Assembly (NCBI GenBank): GCA_949752745.1
Contig: OX457031.1
Span: forward strand, 50,461,188-50,525,187
Direction of reading: 5' to 3'
Length of the DNA: 64,000 nt
Origin: Protula sp. h YS-2021
Taxonomy: Eukaryota; Annelida; Polychaeta; Sabellida; Serpulidae
The translations under genes and the position numbers were made by a program. The notes beneath the pieces are model-generated. The model was not told the origin of the DNA. It did not search any database and was given only the letters and a program-made list of their open reading frames with translations. Below are positions 11,389-22,680 of the stretch, in pieces. The first letter of the stretch is position 1. Each line of letters opens with the position of its first letter.

Positions 11389-11765
11389 TAAAAACTTAAA
11401 GTCTTGCTGAATATTTTGCTGAAAACATGATTAAAATCGGTCCAGTAGTTTTGAAGTAATGCGCTGTTGAAATTGCCATGTCTACCTTACATAACCCTCT
11501 ATAACATCATTGATCACGTTTTTGTGGTTGGACGACAATAATAGGATTGAAGGGGTAAATATCATCAATAAAAATTAATGTCTTACTGAATACTTTGCTG
11601 AAAACATGATTAAAATCCACCCAATAGTTTCAAAGTTATACTCGCTTGAATTAGTTTAGTAAATACCATCTTCAACAAAAAAACTCAACGTCTTATTGAA
11701 TACTTTGCTGAAAAGACGGTTGAAAATGGTCCGGTAGTTTTGAAGTAATGCGCTGTTGAATATCC
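11389..11765. repeat. Three diverged direct repeats
   Basis: The block TGCTGAATA(C/T)TTTGCTGAAAA followed by a GGTCCAGTAGTTTTGAAGTA-type segment occurs at about 11403, 11585 and 11694. The first and third copies also share AATGCGCTGTTGAA. These lie within the inverted-repeat element, 3' of the acidic frame. Confidence 0.75.
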
Positions 11766-12212
11766 CCCTTACATCCCTATCTGTAACGTCATCGATTACG
11801 TGGGAGCACGTGGACGATAATAATAGGGGATGGACGATAAAAACAGGTTCGAAGGAGGTTCGGACGACAATAACAGATTTGAAAAACTGTACTGGAAAGA
11901 AGCACTCACTACATGAATTAAACTCTATGATATTTTTGTTTTGTTTACACTCCGCACACAATATCTACAAAAAAACAAGGATGGAACACTGTAATTTTTG
12001 AACCTGTCACACAGTGTCCACAACAACAAACAAAACTGTGTATGAAGCATAAAACGGAAAAGTTCTGTTATTATGAAACGCCATAATGAAACGCTATGGC
12101 GAAACGCTATCACGTTTTTACAGCGCACACACACACAACAATATGCACGAGCGCATTCTGACTCAGGGTACAGTCTGATTCCCATTTTTATTACATTTTT
12201 GAGAAGGGGCTT

Positions 12213-12314
12213 GACGCTGATAACAGGTTTGAGGGAGGGGAACACATGATGACGTCACTTCATGACGTCATTTCGGGTCATCGTTAAAACTAGTTTTTTT
12301 TCTATCATTTATAC
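12213..12314. repeat. Right arm of inverted repeat pair
   Basis: Inverted copy of 10188-10286. It contains two TGACGTCA palindromes and ends CTATCATTTATAC. Confidence 0.8.
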
Positions 12315-12369
12315 TAACCCTATCCAGAATATACATAGCAAAAACAGACACGTTACCCCTACTGCATGT

Positions 12370-12850
12370 GATTCAGGTGTCCATACATGTGATCGAGTTT
12401 ATATACATGTGGTGTGTGTCCATACATGTGATGGGGTTCCATACATATGATGCGGTGTCCATACATGTGATGGGTTGTCCATACATGTGATGGAGTGTCC
12501 TTACTGATTCGGGTGTCCGTACATGTGATGGGATGTCCATACATGTAATTGGGTGTCCATAGATGTGATCGGTTGTCCATACATGTAATGGGGTGTCCAT
12601 ACATGTGATCGGGTGTCCATGCATGTGATGAGGGTGTCTATGCATATGATGGGTGTCCATACATGTGAGTGGGTGTTCACACATGTGATGGGGTGAATAT
12701 ACATGTGATGGGATATCCATATATGTGAGGGGTGTCCCTACATGTGATGGGGGTATCCATACATGTGATGGGGTGTCCATGCATGTGAAAGAGTGTCCAT
12801 ACATCTGATGGGGTGTCCATAAATCTTATGGGGTGTGTATACATATTTGC
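12370..12850. repeat. ~20-bp minisatellite (GTGTCCATACATGTGATGGG unit)
   Basis: About 24 units, with point variation. Three overlapping minus-strand frames that repeat MYGHP-ITCMDTP are translations of this array and not genes. Two units of the same sequence in the same orientation stand at 10157-10187, next to the left arm of the inverted repeat. Confidence 0.9.
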
Positions 12851-13029
12851 CATCATGGTTTTATCTCATCGCCAACTTTTGCACATATCTTGCAGACGAA
12901 AACGACAAATAAATCGGTCAACGTCTTAGACAGATTACGACAATAAAATTAACAGCTGGACAATGATATTAACTGAACGCAGAATCTCTTGTGAATGCAA
13001 TCAGACCTCCACCCATAGGATTGTTTTAA

Positions 13030-13290
13030 ATCATGAACGCGCATAGTTACCAGTTGAGTGATCCCGGGTCATGGACACGTATGGTAACCATTTGGCAAAT
13101 GAGTACCCCCCCCCCCTCCCCGGGTCATAGACACGCATGGTAACAAGTTGGCACATGAGTGCCCCCCCCCCGGGTCATGGACATGCATGGTAACCAGTAG
13201 GCACATAACTGCGCTCCCCCCCCCCCCTGGTGTCATGGACACGCATGGTAACCAGTAGGTACATGAGTGCCCCCCCCCCCCCCCTGTGGG
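13030..13290. repeat. ~55-bp tandem units: GACACGCATGGTAACCAG plus poly-C
   Basis: Four to five units each carry GGTCATGGACACGCATGGTA, a GGCACATGAGTGC segment and an 8-15 nt C run, at about 13034, 13073, 13126, 13180 and 13236. The Gly-rich minus-strand frames here read the poly-C. The GACACGCATGGTAAC core also occurs dispersed elsewhere in the window. Confidence 0.85.
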
Positions 13291-14396
13291 AATCTCTTGT
13301 GAATGGAATTGATCCCTTTTCATATTTCCGGATATGGGCATGGGCGAAAAAGGGCAACAAATACAGAATATTATCGAATCGAACATTAGAAGTAAAGCGA
13401 TGGTGAGATTCTCGATGGTGATTTATTCGGTGGCGAATAGACGGGTGCCGACCTACAACTATGTGCAAGTAGCTTTCTCCCAAATGTGACCTTCCCATTC
13501 CGAATCGCCTCAGACGAATTCTATCGGCAAACACACGAAGCTTCCCCCCCCCCCCCAAAAAAAAATAAAAGATAAACAGAGTTAAATAAATCGTATGAAT
13601 TCAATAAATACCTTGGTGTAAATATTCACCGCGGCGTAGCGATGTTAAATTCAGTTCTAAGTGACTACCTGCAGAGAATTTGTTCAATGTTAATGTCATT
13701 AGGGCAATTGAAGAAGATTACATGATTACAAGAATTTGTGACGCTATTCTAATGTAAGTTCATTTTCTAAAATGTGTTTGTCAATTATAAGGCTTGGGGG
13801 CTTGCGCGATGCATGACCTTGCCAATAATCGGAGGCGTTATATGGTTAATAATAGATCTTAGACAAAAGATAAATAAAAGGAAAAGAGTTACTTCTCCCC
13901 ATCTTTTTTTCTCGCTAGACTCCTGTTGACACATGAAGTACGATGTCGAAAAAAACGTTTCGAAAATGTCCGTGATGAAAGTAGAAACAACCAAGTTGTA
14001 AAGCTCGGACTGTAAAAAATTAACAAAAGCAAGGAAAAGTAATCTTGCTTCTTACAGCGCGGCTGAGTCACTAAACTCGAAAATAAAAAAAGATGTGGTC
14101 TAGAAAATTTCGGGTAAAATTTTTTTTCAATTTTAAAACAAATATACCCGAAATGAAGAAAAAGTGCTTTTTAAAGAAGTTTTTGAAGAACATTTTTGCG
14201 TTTGCACCTTCTGCGTTCGTGTTTTCACACACAAACACTTCAAACATTTCAAAGTAGCAACTAATAAATTGAATTCTGATGCCATATTGACGTTTTATAA
14301 AATCATTGAATCATATTTACAGATAAGTGTTGACAAGAAAGCTATGTCCCGACACGTAACGTTACTTGTCATACGTAGCGGGACTGTAGGTAAGGA
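13291..14396. other. Non-coding interval
   Basis: A poly-C/poly-A junction at about 13544-13565 and short open frames only. Nothing recognised. Confidence 0.5.
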
Positions 14397-14551
14397 GTGG
14401 TGGAGGAAGAAGAAAAAGAAGAAGAAGAAGAAGGAGAATAAGAAGAGGAAGAAGAGGAAAAGGAGGAGGAGGAGGAGAAAGAAGAAGAACAGGAGGAGGA
14501 GGAGGAAGAAGAAGAAGAAGAAAAAAGATGATGATGATGATGATGATGATA

Positions 14552-14590
<39 letters not shown>

Positions 14591-14617
14591 TTGTTGTTGT
14601 TTTTGTTGTTGTTGTTA

Positions 14618-14687
<70 letters not shown>

Positions 14688-14815
14688 GGGAAGAAGAAGA
14701 GGGAGAAAAAGAAACAATAGATGAAGAAGAAGAAGAAGAAGAAGAAGAAGAAGAAGACGAAGAAGAAGAAGAAGCCGAAGAAGAAGAAGACGAAGAAGAA
14801 GAAGAAGAAGAATAG
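14397..14815. repeat. Compound triplet microsatellite (GAA/GGA)n-(GAT)n-(GTT)n-(GAT)n-(GAA)n
   Basis: Triplet phase is kept through blocks of AAG/GAG (14397-14526), ATG/GAT (about 14527-14590), GTT (about 14590-14615), GAT (about 14616-14687) and GAA (14690-14813). All frames on both strands are therefore open and encode poly-Lys, poly-Asp, poly-Met, poly-Ser or poly-Glu. I regard these as artefacts of the repeat. Confidence 0.95.
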
Positions 14816-15302
14816 GCAGAAGATGAAGCAGTAGAAGACCGACACCATGCAATTAATACTTCTGTCGTTTCATTTAGAGTACCTAAACAAAAAAAAAACT
14901 TCAAATGACAAGATAAGCAAAGGTTGCTGACCAACGAGTCAAGTTTGTTGTAAGGAAACTTTACTTTTCTTTTTTTCTGGCCTCGTGGTCAAGGACTACG
15001 AAATTTTAAATGCAAAACTGCAAACATTATTGTGTGTTGTGACATTAATTCTTTTTAAAATTTACTGGTCTTGTTGATAAGGAATAGAATCTGGGTCATA
15101 GAGCGGTCTTTGCTCTTTAATTTGCATATTTCGAACCTTGAATTAGGCAACAATTTAAAACAACACCTTCCATTATAGTAAATCTGCAGTTTTCTTATAA
15201 GAATAACTTAGAGAGGTTGAGTTTTCCTATATAGAGTCTGCTTCAAGAAATGATCACTTGTTTGCATGGTATTTTTTTTTCATTTTCGAGCTACATTTTT
15301 AT
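14816..15302. other. Non-coding interval
   Basis: AT-rich sequence with no recognised feature, up to the left end of the Tc1-type element. Confidence 0.5.
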
Positions 15303-16799
15303 ATATACTTAACCAATTTAAAAACGCAACAAAAATTATGGGGGCTTGTTGTTGTGTCCAGCAACTTACAGGAACATGGTAACAATGTACTGTATGCCCA
15401 AATTTAGCCCATTTGAACATGAGTACTTTGTGTAATTCACTTGCTGCAGGACTCCTTATTAACAGAGGCCAAGGACACATGGCACTAATACATAAAAAGC
15501 ACGTGGTTGCTTCTCTGTACAATTTATGGACATTTAATTTATGCGATTCTCATATCAAACCTAGGAAAAAGTCAAATTGTTTTAGATTTTTTTGTGCGCT
15601 AAACTTATGCCCAGACTGACAAATATATTCAGCGCGAGCGCGCAGTCGGAAGTCGAAAGTGGGAGATCTGCGTCAGACGCCGCTAGACAATTTGGTGTCA
15701 ATAGGTCAACAGTTTCGCGACTAAGAACAGGTTTGCATGACACTGAGTCGATCGCTGACCGCCCTAGGCTGATAGACCACCGGTAACCACTCCGCGACAG
15801 GACCGACAAATGTCAAACCTGAGAGATCGGTTTCTGCTAGCAATTGTGACTGCTAGGCGAAAACCCAGAGCTCGAAATAATCGCATAAGTGCTCAGGTTG
15901 TGAGAAATAAACTGCAGCGCTACCATCTATGTGTGGCGCAGCCCGTATCGAGGATTACTGTTACCATCCACTAGACGGCTTCGTCGTGTGCAGTAGGTGG
16001 ACACTCACATTCACGACAATGGAATAATATGTTATTCACCGACTTTTCCCTCAATTACGCCGACGGAAGGATGCGCGCAAGGCGACGTTTGAATGAGCGA
16101 TACGCCGACGACTGCGTTCAAGAAAGAGACCGTTCGGGGAGTGAAAGTGTATGTTGGGCTGGAATATTATTTGCTCCCCGTGCTGAGATCCGCTTCAGAC
16201 CAGGTATTGTCAATGCTGACAGTTATCGCGAGGTTATTCTGGAGCCAAGTGCAGTTCCAGTCGTCCTGCAGCATCGGCTTATTCTTCAACAAGAAAACGC
16301 GCGTCCGCACTCATCCCTTGCGACACAAGAGTATCTACGGATGCAGAATGTACGGATTTTACGCTGGCCTGCATTTTCGCCCGATTTATCGCCCATTGTG
16401 CACGCATGTGTCATGCTCGTTAAAGCCGTACGCTCACGCGATCCCGCACCCGCGACGTTGCTTTAGCTACGTCACTCGCTAGTGGAAGAGTGGCACAACA
16501 TTCAACAATACAAGATTCAAACGTTGATTACCTCAATGGGGCGTAGATTGGCCGCAGTTCATGAAGCACGTGGAGGATATGCGATATTAAAACTGGACAC
16601 AGGATAAGCTCAAGCGTTATGGTGTGTGTTGAATGAACCGTAACGAGGCAAATTTCAGTTGAAAAAAGATTGAGAAAAATTAAATGTAGGCTATTTTCTT
16701 TCCAGAAATGTATAATTCATTAAGTTAAAGTTTATCTGAGTATTTCTATTTAACTCCTAATTTTTGTTGCGCTTTGAAATTGGTTGAGTATATATATAT
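15303..16799 (+). mobile_element. Tc1/mariner transposon, inactive
   Basis: The ends are inverted: the left reads ATATACTTAACCAATTTAAA then AACGCAACAAAAATTA, and the right reads TAATTTTTGTTGCGC then TTTGAAATTGGTTGAGTATA. The outer TATATA makes the exact TA target site ambiguous. The 1.5 kb length is normal for Tc1. The transposase inside is frameshifted and has lost catalytic residues, so the copy cannot move itself. Confidence 0.85.
15592..16606 (+). pseudogene. Tc1-type transposase, frameshifted
   Basis: The N-terminal helix-turn-helix is in one frame (15607-15786: SASDAARQFGVNRSTVSRLR). The second DNA-binding part continues in another frame from about 15783 (VTTPRQDRQMSNLRDRFLLA, then RISAQVVRNKL). 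The catalytic domain is at 16029-16466, with DGRMRARRRLNERYADDCV, LQQENARPHSS and WPAFSPDLSPIVHA, and the C-terminal part (EEWHNIQQYKIQTLITSMGR) is in a further frame at about 16482-16600. In Tc1 transposases the catalytic triad is D-D-E. Here the second Asp of QDNARPH is Glu and the Glu of SPIEH is Val. The enzyme would cut and rejoin transposon ends in the nucleus, and this copy is dead. Confidence 0.85.
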
Positions 16800-17819
16800 A
16801 CTATGTAGCTTTAAAGAAAAATCTCTATAACAGGTTCAGTTACAATGATATCGGGAGTGAAAATATACAAATCAGCCATTTTAAGATTTCGTGAAAGGAT
16901 CACTCTACACCTAAACAGAGTGCTTTAATGGTATGACTGGGTTATGAAGCGCTAATGAACTTTAAATAAAACAGAATATCGAATAAAAATAATGAGTTGC
17001 ATGTCACACAAACCTTACAACAGGAAACGCTACAGACTTTATAGCATGCTACGGCACAGACGCTGAAGAACGGCAAGCAGAGACGTTAAAAAATGACACG
17101 GCACAGACCTTATACCTGGACGCGGCGCAGGCGTTATAGCAGGGCACGGCTTAACCACGGCAGAAAAGATGGAAATGCAGTGCAGAGAAAAACAATACGT
17201 TGCAACAAGAAGCACGACAATATGTCGTAATTTATTTTCGCTTTCCTCCGTGTCAAAACTGGTAATATGGATAGCTAACAACGCGTTATTGCTCATACCT
17301 CTCCCTCCGCCCTCACACACCCCACCCAGATGCGATTTCAACCTAACATGGCCATTTTTATCTGTGTTGGACCTTAGTTTGTCTCATAGGCGATTGCAAT
17401 ATAAAAAATCGTTATTTTGTTGTATGTTGACGTATTTTTATACGTGTTGTGTCTGCCATTTCTGGCTGAGAAACGGACTCGATTTGTGCATAAACTGTAA
17501 TCACAGTCACGAATCACACACAAAACATCACACAAAATGATAATGGTTACGTCACGCGAAATTATTCCTTTCAAAACCTACGGTCTGCTACAGCGGTTTC
17601 CTAAAAGTTAATTAAAAAGTACTGAAGTTACAATAATTAATTCTATCCATCCATAATTCTGTGGCCATTTTGGTCATTCTAGGGGTCAGAATAAATAAAT
17701 AAATAAAATGAAAAAGGTTTGATAAATCATCACATTATTTAAAATGTTTATGCTGACGAGTTTGGTTTTGAGCTGGTAGTGCATTTTGCATCTCGTATCA
17801 CGTTAGAAGTAATTAAGCC
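16800..17819. other. Non-coding interval
   Basis: A short imperfect repeat of ACGGCACAGACNTTAT type lies at 17035-17165. Open frames at 17039-17574 show no recognised domain. No gene is supported. Confidence 0.5.
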
Positions 17820-17824
17820 GCCAC

Positions 17825-17984
17825 TGTAGTGTTTTGGTGTATTTCCATATTCTATATTTAGAGTATATTCCAAGGGATACCCTCAGTCTCGCTCTGGGCG
17901 AGAAGCCCGCATCATGTCATGTAGTTTGAACGAATAAAGTTTGTGTAAATAGACAGCAATCAGTTTTCTTTTAGGAATATTATA
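17825..17984 (+). repeat. 5' LTR of the Gypsy element
   Basis: It starts TGTAGTG and ends ATATTATA. The ends lack the usual TG...CA symmetry, but the boundary is fixed by comparison with the 3' copy and the target duplication. It carries an AATAAA polyadenylation signal at 17933-17938. Confidence 0.95.
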
Positions 17985-17985
17985 T

Positions 17986-18003
17986 TGGCGACGAGGATTA
18001 TAA
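17986..18003 (+). promoter_or_regulatory. Primer binding site for minus-strand synthesis
   Basis: TGGCGACGAGGATTA lies one base after the LTR. It begins with TGG, complementary to a tRNA CCA end, as expected of LTR retrotransposons. The tRNA was not identified. Confidence 0.7.
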
Positions 18004-18427
18004 AGAAATAGAGAAAGGGATGACGAAATTTTGATTCGAGAAAATGAGGGATTAGCGAGAAACTGAGGTGTTTATTGTGACACGAGACATTTTCTTTGTT
18101 TGATGGGTGGATCCGGATGCATTAATTCATAAGTCGAATGCTCCTTAGTTTTGTGGATATCTTGCGGTAAAAGTGACCGAATGACTTTAAATAGGTATAA
18201 ATTACGTTTGGGCGAAGTGGATTGTGATTTTTAAGGGAGATATTCGGTGATATTAGATGAACTGTTTTGACAATGTGGGATGGATATTAGTCACATGATT
18301 ACAGGAACCAGGATTCCCAGTGACGTCACGATTTAGGAAGTAAACAAACACCTGTCAAAACACTGAGATAAACAAAGAGCTGTCATTCTGTGACTGAAGT
18401 GTAAAAACACAGTGAAACTAAAGCGCT

Positions 18428-21400
18428 ATGGCTGCTAACGATTTGACGGTGCTTCCAAACTTTAACCCACATGGGGATAATTTGTCAACAAACTGGAGAA
18501 AGTGGAAACGTGCATTTAATTTGTATTTAACTGCCAAAAACATTACGGATGATAAACGCAAAGTAGCCACAATGTTGCATACAGCAGGTATGGAATTTCA
18601 AGAACTGTATTACACTTTAGCAGGCGGTGATGAAACGAAGAATTTTACAGACAGTATTGCAATGTTAGACGGTCATTTTATTCCAAAATCGAACGTCATT
18701 TTTGAGCGATACCAGTTCCGCCAAATGGCTCAGAAATCGGATGAGACCGTGGATCAATTTGTGTGTCGTCTAAGAAAACAAGCAGAATTGTGTGAATATG
18801 ACGATATTGACAATACGGTGCGCGATCAGTTGATTGACAAATGTTTCAATTCTGCGTTAAGAAGAAAGTTTCTTGAGAAAACAGGTACAGCAACTTTAAC
18901 GAATTACTTGGATATTGCTCGAGCGTTCGAAGCGGTCGAATCGCAGATGAAGGCTTTGTCGTCGGAGCCGAGTGGTCAGGTTAACAAAGTAACCGCGCGT
19001 AGTAACCCACCCCAGCGCTCAAAACAAGGTACAAAACGGTGCTTCAGGTGCAATCGAGAGGGACATTTTGCAAAAGATAAAATATGTCCAGCCCGGGATG
19101 CTACATGCTCGTCATGTGGGCGAGTGGGACATTTTGCTGCATGCTGTAGGTCAACGTCAGATCAACGTCAAGAAGGAGGAAAAACGTCAAATCAACGTCG
19201 TGGAGGTCAGACGTCGGATCAACGTCATCGAGGTCAAACTTCAAATCAACGTCGACGAACAAACCAACCTAGACGTCAGGTATCTCAGCAGGAGGACGTC
19301 GACCGGAAGTCACGTGTTCAAAACGTGACCAATGAGAGTGACACAGGTGGAAACAAACATGACGATAATTATGCTTTTTGTATTGGTGCGCAAGGAAATA
19401 AATTCGGGTACACTGATTTGGAAGTGGGAAATGTGTGCATGCGTAGGGTTTTAATCGACTCAGGGGCATCTTGTAATATTGTGGATCAAAACGTATGGGA
19501 GTCATTAAAAAGGCAAAACGTTTCATGCACGTCCAAAGCAGAGACCCGAACGTTATTTGCATATGGTCAAGAAAAACCAATGGAAACATGTGGTACATTT
19601 AGAAGTGTTATATATTGTAAAGAAACCGATCGAAGGTGCGTAGATGAGTTTGTGGTAGTGAAGGGAACCGGATGTTCCTTAATTGGTAAAAGTACCGCGG
19701 AGAGATTAAACGTACTCAGAGTTGGTCCTCCAGGGAAGGAAAATGTGTGTTCTATTGTACGTGAGGGTAGCGGTACTGACATTCTGAAATCGTACAGGGA
19801 AGTGTTTACAGGTGTGGGGAAACTTAAAGATTACGAGTTAAAGCTTCATATAGACAGGGAGGTAAAACCAGTAGCGCAAAATATGCGTCGTATCCCGTAT
19901 AGTTTGAGGGAAAAGGTTGACAAAAAATTGGATGAGCTTCTGGAATTGGATATTATTGAGGAGGTTCCCCCAAATACGCCATCAACATGGGTCTCACCAT
20001 TAGTATGTATTCCAAAAAAGGGAAATGACGTGAGGGTGTGTGTCGACATGCGCCTCGCAAATCAGGCAATCGAACGCGAACGCCATCCAATTCCCACAGT
20101 GGATGATATTTTACAAGATTTGAATGGGGCAAAGGTCTTTTCAAAATTAGACATCAAAATGGCCTTCCATCAGGTTGTAATCAAGGAAGAATGTCGTGAC
20201 GTAACAACATTTGTGTGTCATAGGGGTTTGATGAGGTACAAGAGATTCAATTTTGGGATCACTAGTACATCTGAGCATTATCAACGCATTATTCGAGACG
20301 TGTTACGTGCGTGCAAAGGGGTCGCAAATATCGCTGACGACATTATAGTGTACGGCAGTGACCTTGAAAGTCATGATACGAACTTGTTTGCAGTGTTAGA
20401 GTGTCTGAAACAAAGCGGGTTGACGTTAAATCCCGAAAAGTGTGAATTTCGAGTACCAAAATTGACGTTTTTTGGTCACAGTTTAAGCGGTAATGGCATA
20501 GCACCAAGTGAAGAGAAAATTGCGGCAATACAAAATGCACAAGCTCCCAAAACCGTATCTGAAGTACGATCGTTTCTCGGTTTAGTACAATATTCAGCGC
20601 GATTTATTCCAAATTTTTCAGAGTTATCCGAACCATTACGTAGATTAACGAAACAAAACGTGGTGTTCAAATGGAGAATTGAACAACAAAAGGCATTCAA
20701 TAGCCTGAAAAAGGCTATATCTGGGGCTGAAACTTTGGCTTACTTTAAATATGGGTGCAAAACTCGTATCGTTGCGGACGCTGGACCGACAGCTATTGGC
20801 GCAGTATTAGTCCAATTACAGGATAATATTTGGAGAGTTGTCAGTTACGCTTCGCGTGCGCTGACAGATGTAGAGCGCAGATACTGTCAAACTGAGAAAG
20901 AGGCTCTTGGGTTAGTGTGGGCATGTGAACGATTTTCGTTGTACGTATTTGGTACCCAGTTCGAATTAGAAACTGACCACAAACCCCTGGAACGTATATA
21001 CAGTACGAAGTCAAAACCCTCTGCCCGAATCGAAAGATGGGTTCTTAGGCTACAAGGTTATGATTATAAGGTTGTCTATCGGCCGGGCAAAACGAACATA
21101 GCCGACGCATTATCACGGCTGAACATTTCGGGGAATAAAGATAACTCAGGTGACCAATACGATTTTGTAAGTGTATTAGCAGAAGAGAGTGTCCCAATAG
21201 CACTTTCACCTAGAGAGGTAGAAAGGGTATCAGAAGTGGATGATGAGTTGTCTACAGTGCGGGAATGTGTAAGCACGGGAAAATGGGATAATTGCAATTT
21301 ACCACCAAAAGTAAAATTTTTTTACTTAGCAATAAAAGAAGAACTGTGCGTGTTGGGCAAATTACTGCTGCGCAATAGTCGAATTGTAGTACCTCAAGAG

Positions 21401-22486
21401 TTGAGAAAAAGAGTTTTAGATTTGGCCCATGAAGGTCATCCAGGAATTGTTAAGATGAAAAATTTATTACGCACGAAGGTATGGTGGCCCAAAATGGATT
21501 CGGATGTTGAGAAGGTTTGCAAAACATGCCATGCTTGCCAGGTGGTTGGGCCATACAGTGTCCCCGAACCTATGAAAAGAGCTGAACCACCATCTGGACC
21601 ATGGCAAGATTTAGCTTGTGATCTGTTAGGTCCCATGCCAAGTGGAGAACAATTACTTGTAATTGTGGATTATTATAGTCGTTACTTTGAGGTTGTTGTG
21701 ATGAGAAGTGTTACAACGGAAAATATCATCAAGGTTTTGGAACCTGTTTTTGCACGATTTGGCTTACCGTTCAGTTTGAAAACGGATAATGCTGGGTATT
21801 TTGTATCCGAGGGATTTAGAAATTATTTGGGGAATCATGGGATTATGCATGTGACATCCCCACCATTGTGGCCTCAGGCCAACGGAGAGGTAGAAAGACA
21901 AAACAGAACGCTTCTCAAAGCAATGAAAAGTGCTGAGGTGGAGGGAAGGAAATGGCAAAACGAATTAAATAAATTCCTTTTGGCATGCAGGTCAACACCT
22001 CATTCCAGTACCGGGGCAACTCCGGCATATATGATGTTTGGGAGAGAAATAAAAACTAAATTGCCAGAAATGAGAGCAGACAAATCTATTCTAGACGAAG
22101 GTATCCGTGAAAGAGACTGGGGAAACAAGCTTTCGGCAAAGTTTTACGCAGACAACAAACGGGGAGCAAAATTCAATGATCTGGCTGTCGGTGATCATGT
22201 TCTGATTCGAAATCAAAGAAACGGGAAATTACAGCCAACTTTTGAAAGCCAGCCAGTCACGGTAAAAAATAAATCAGGCTCAGAAATCACGGTACAAACC
22301 AAGGAAGGGAAAGAATACAAACGAAATTCGTCATTTGTAAAACCATATCTGGTAACAGCCGAAAATGAAAATGATAAAACCTTGGTAACATCTGGCACGC
22401 ATAAAACAGAACATCGACCAGTCCGCGATCGGAGAGGGCCAGACAGATACGGCGTTCCGATAACAGATGTAAAAACATGGCGTTAA
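18428..22486 (+). CDS. Gypsy gag-pol polyprotein (1352 aa)
   Basis: One frame encodes Gag and Pol without frameshift. Residues 1-190 are the Gag capsid-like region. Two CCHC zinc knuckles follow at about 205-240 (CFRCNREGHF and CSSCGRVGHFAACC). The aspartic protease active site is DSGAS with Asp 344. Reverse transcriptase has KLDIKMAF (Asp 575) and IADDIIVYG (Asp 637-638). RNase H has ADAG (Asp 784) and TDHKPL. Integrase has an HHCC-type zinc region (EGHPG...CKTCHAC) and a D-D-35-E core (Asp 1065, Asp 1120, Glu 1156), followed by a GPY/F-like C-terminus without an obvious chromodomain. All catalytic residues that I can place are present. The ADD variant of the YxDD box occurs in several invertebrate Gypsy groups. 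No env. Confidence 0.97.
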   Translation: MAANDLTVLPNFNPHGDNLSTNWRKWKRAFNLYLTAKNITDDKRKVATMLHTAGMEFQELYYTLAGGDETKNFTDSIAMLDGHFIPKSNVIFERYQFRQMAQKSDETVDQFVCRLRKQAELCEYDDIDNTVRDQLIDKCFNSALRRKFLEKTGTATLTNYLDIARAFEAVESQMKALSSEPSGQVNKVTARSNPPQRSKQGTKRCFRCNREGHFAKDKICPARDATCSSCGRVGHFAACCRSTSDQRQEGGKTSNQRRGGQTSDQRHRGQTSNQRRRTNQPRRQVSQQEDVDRKSRVQNVTNESDTGGNKHDDNYAFCIGAQGNKFGYTDLEVGNVCMRRVLIDSGASCNIVDQNVWESLKRQNVSCTSKAETRTLFAYGQEKPMETCGTFRSVIYCKETDRRCVDEFVVVKGTGCSLIGKSTAERLNVLRVGPPGKENVCSIVREGSGTDILKSYREVFTGVGKLKDYELKLHIDREVKPVAQNMRRIPYSLREKVDKKLDELLELDIIEEVPPNTPSTWVSPLVCIPKKGNDVRVCVDMRLANQAIERERHPIPTVDDILQDLNGAKVFSKLDIKMAFHQVVIKEECRDVTTFVCHRGLMRYKRFNFGITSTSEHYQRIIRDVLRACKGVANIADDIIVYGSDLESHDTNLFAVLECLKQSGLTLNPEKCEFRVPKLTFFGHSLSGNGIAPSEEKIAAIQNAQAPKTVSEVRSFLGLVQYSARFIPNFSELSEPLRRLTKQNVVFKWRIEQQKAFNSLKKAISGAETLAYFKYGCKTRIVADAGPTAIGAVLVQLQDNIWRVVSYASRALTDVERRYCQTEKEALGLVWACERFSLYVFGTQFELETDHKPLERIYSTKSKPSARIERWVLRLQGYDYKVVYRPGKTNIADALSRLNISGNKDNSGDQYDFVSVLAEESVPIALSPREVERVSEVDDELSTVRECVSTGKWDNCNLPPKVKFFYLAIKEELCVLGKLLLRNSRIVVPQELRKRVLDLAHEGHPGIVKMKNLLRTKVWWPKMDSDVEKVCKTCHACQVVGPYSVPEPMKRAEPPSGPWQDLACDLLGPMPSGEQLLVIVDYYSRYFEVVVMRSVTTENIIKVLEPVFARFGLPFSLKTDNAGYFVSEGFRNYLGNHGIMHVTSPPLWPQANGEVERQNRTLLKAMKSAEVEGRKWQNELNKFLLACRSTPHSSTGATPAYMMFGREIKTKLPEMRADKSILDEGIRERDWGNKLSAKFYADNKRGAKFNDLAVGDHVLIRNQRNGKLQPTFESQPVTVKNKSGSEITVQTKEGKEYKRNSSFVKPYLVTAENENDKTLVTSGTHKTEHRPVRDRRGPDRYGVPITDVKTWR

Positions 22487-22667
22487 GTAAACTTTGTGTA
22501 TTAGAATATGTAGAAATGTGTATTTGGACTTTTGTAGTGAATTGGTACTGATAGCAATTGATTAGAACGCAGAATGCATAAGGTGATTAATGAATTTTGA
22601 GATTTATATTTTGTTTGCGATTCTCAAAATTTTGATTAATATTCGTGGCGTACAGAAATTTTGTTTT

Positions 22668-22680
22668 AAAAGGGGAGGGA
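22668..22680 (+). promoter_or_regulatory. Polypurine tract
   Basis: AAAAGGGGAGGGA immediately precedes the 3' LTR. In this class of element such a tract primes plus-strand DNA synthesis. Confidence 0.85.

Larger units (their letters stand above)
10188..12314. mobile_element. Inverted-repeat-bounded element of unknown family
   Basis: The sequence at 10188-10286 is repeated in inverted orientation at 12213-12314 with roughly 80% identity by eye. Each arm contains TATAAATGATAGAAAAAAAA, one or two TGACGTCA sites and CAAACCTGTTAT. Between the arms lie a (GTT)n tract, a decayed zinc-finger-like frame, a 267-nt open frame, a Glu/Asp-rich frame and a threefold tandem segment. No transposase is recognised. 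Long subterminal inverted repeats around cargo suggest a DNA transposon. An insertion-generated inverted duplication is the alternative. Exact termini and target duplication were not determined. Confidence 0.55.

Noticed and set aside
12359..12804. Minus-strand frames with repeating MYGHP-ITCMDTP that look like a repeat protein
   Set aside because: They are translations of the 20-bp minisatellite in three frames at once, and unit-length changes break each of them. No start context or homologue is recognised.
13069..13558. Gly-rich minus-strand frames
   Set aside because: They arise from poly-C tracts in tandem units. No conserved domain.
14164..14934. Long overlapping frames on both strands (poly-Lys/Asp, poly-Ser, poly-Met, poly-Leu)
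   Set aside because: They read through a triplet microsatellite in which every frame is open. There is no unique sequence of coding character outside the repeat.
19068..22478. Many short frames on both strands inside the Gypsy element
   Set aside because: Shadows of the single gag-pol frame.
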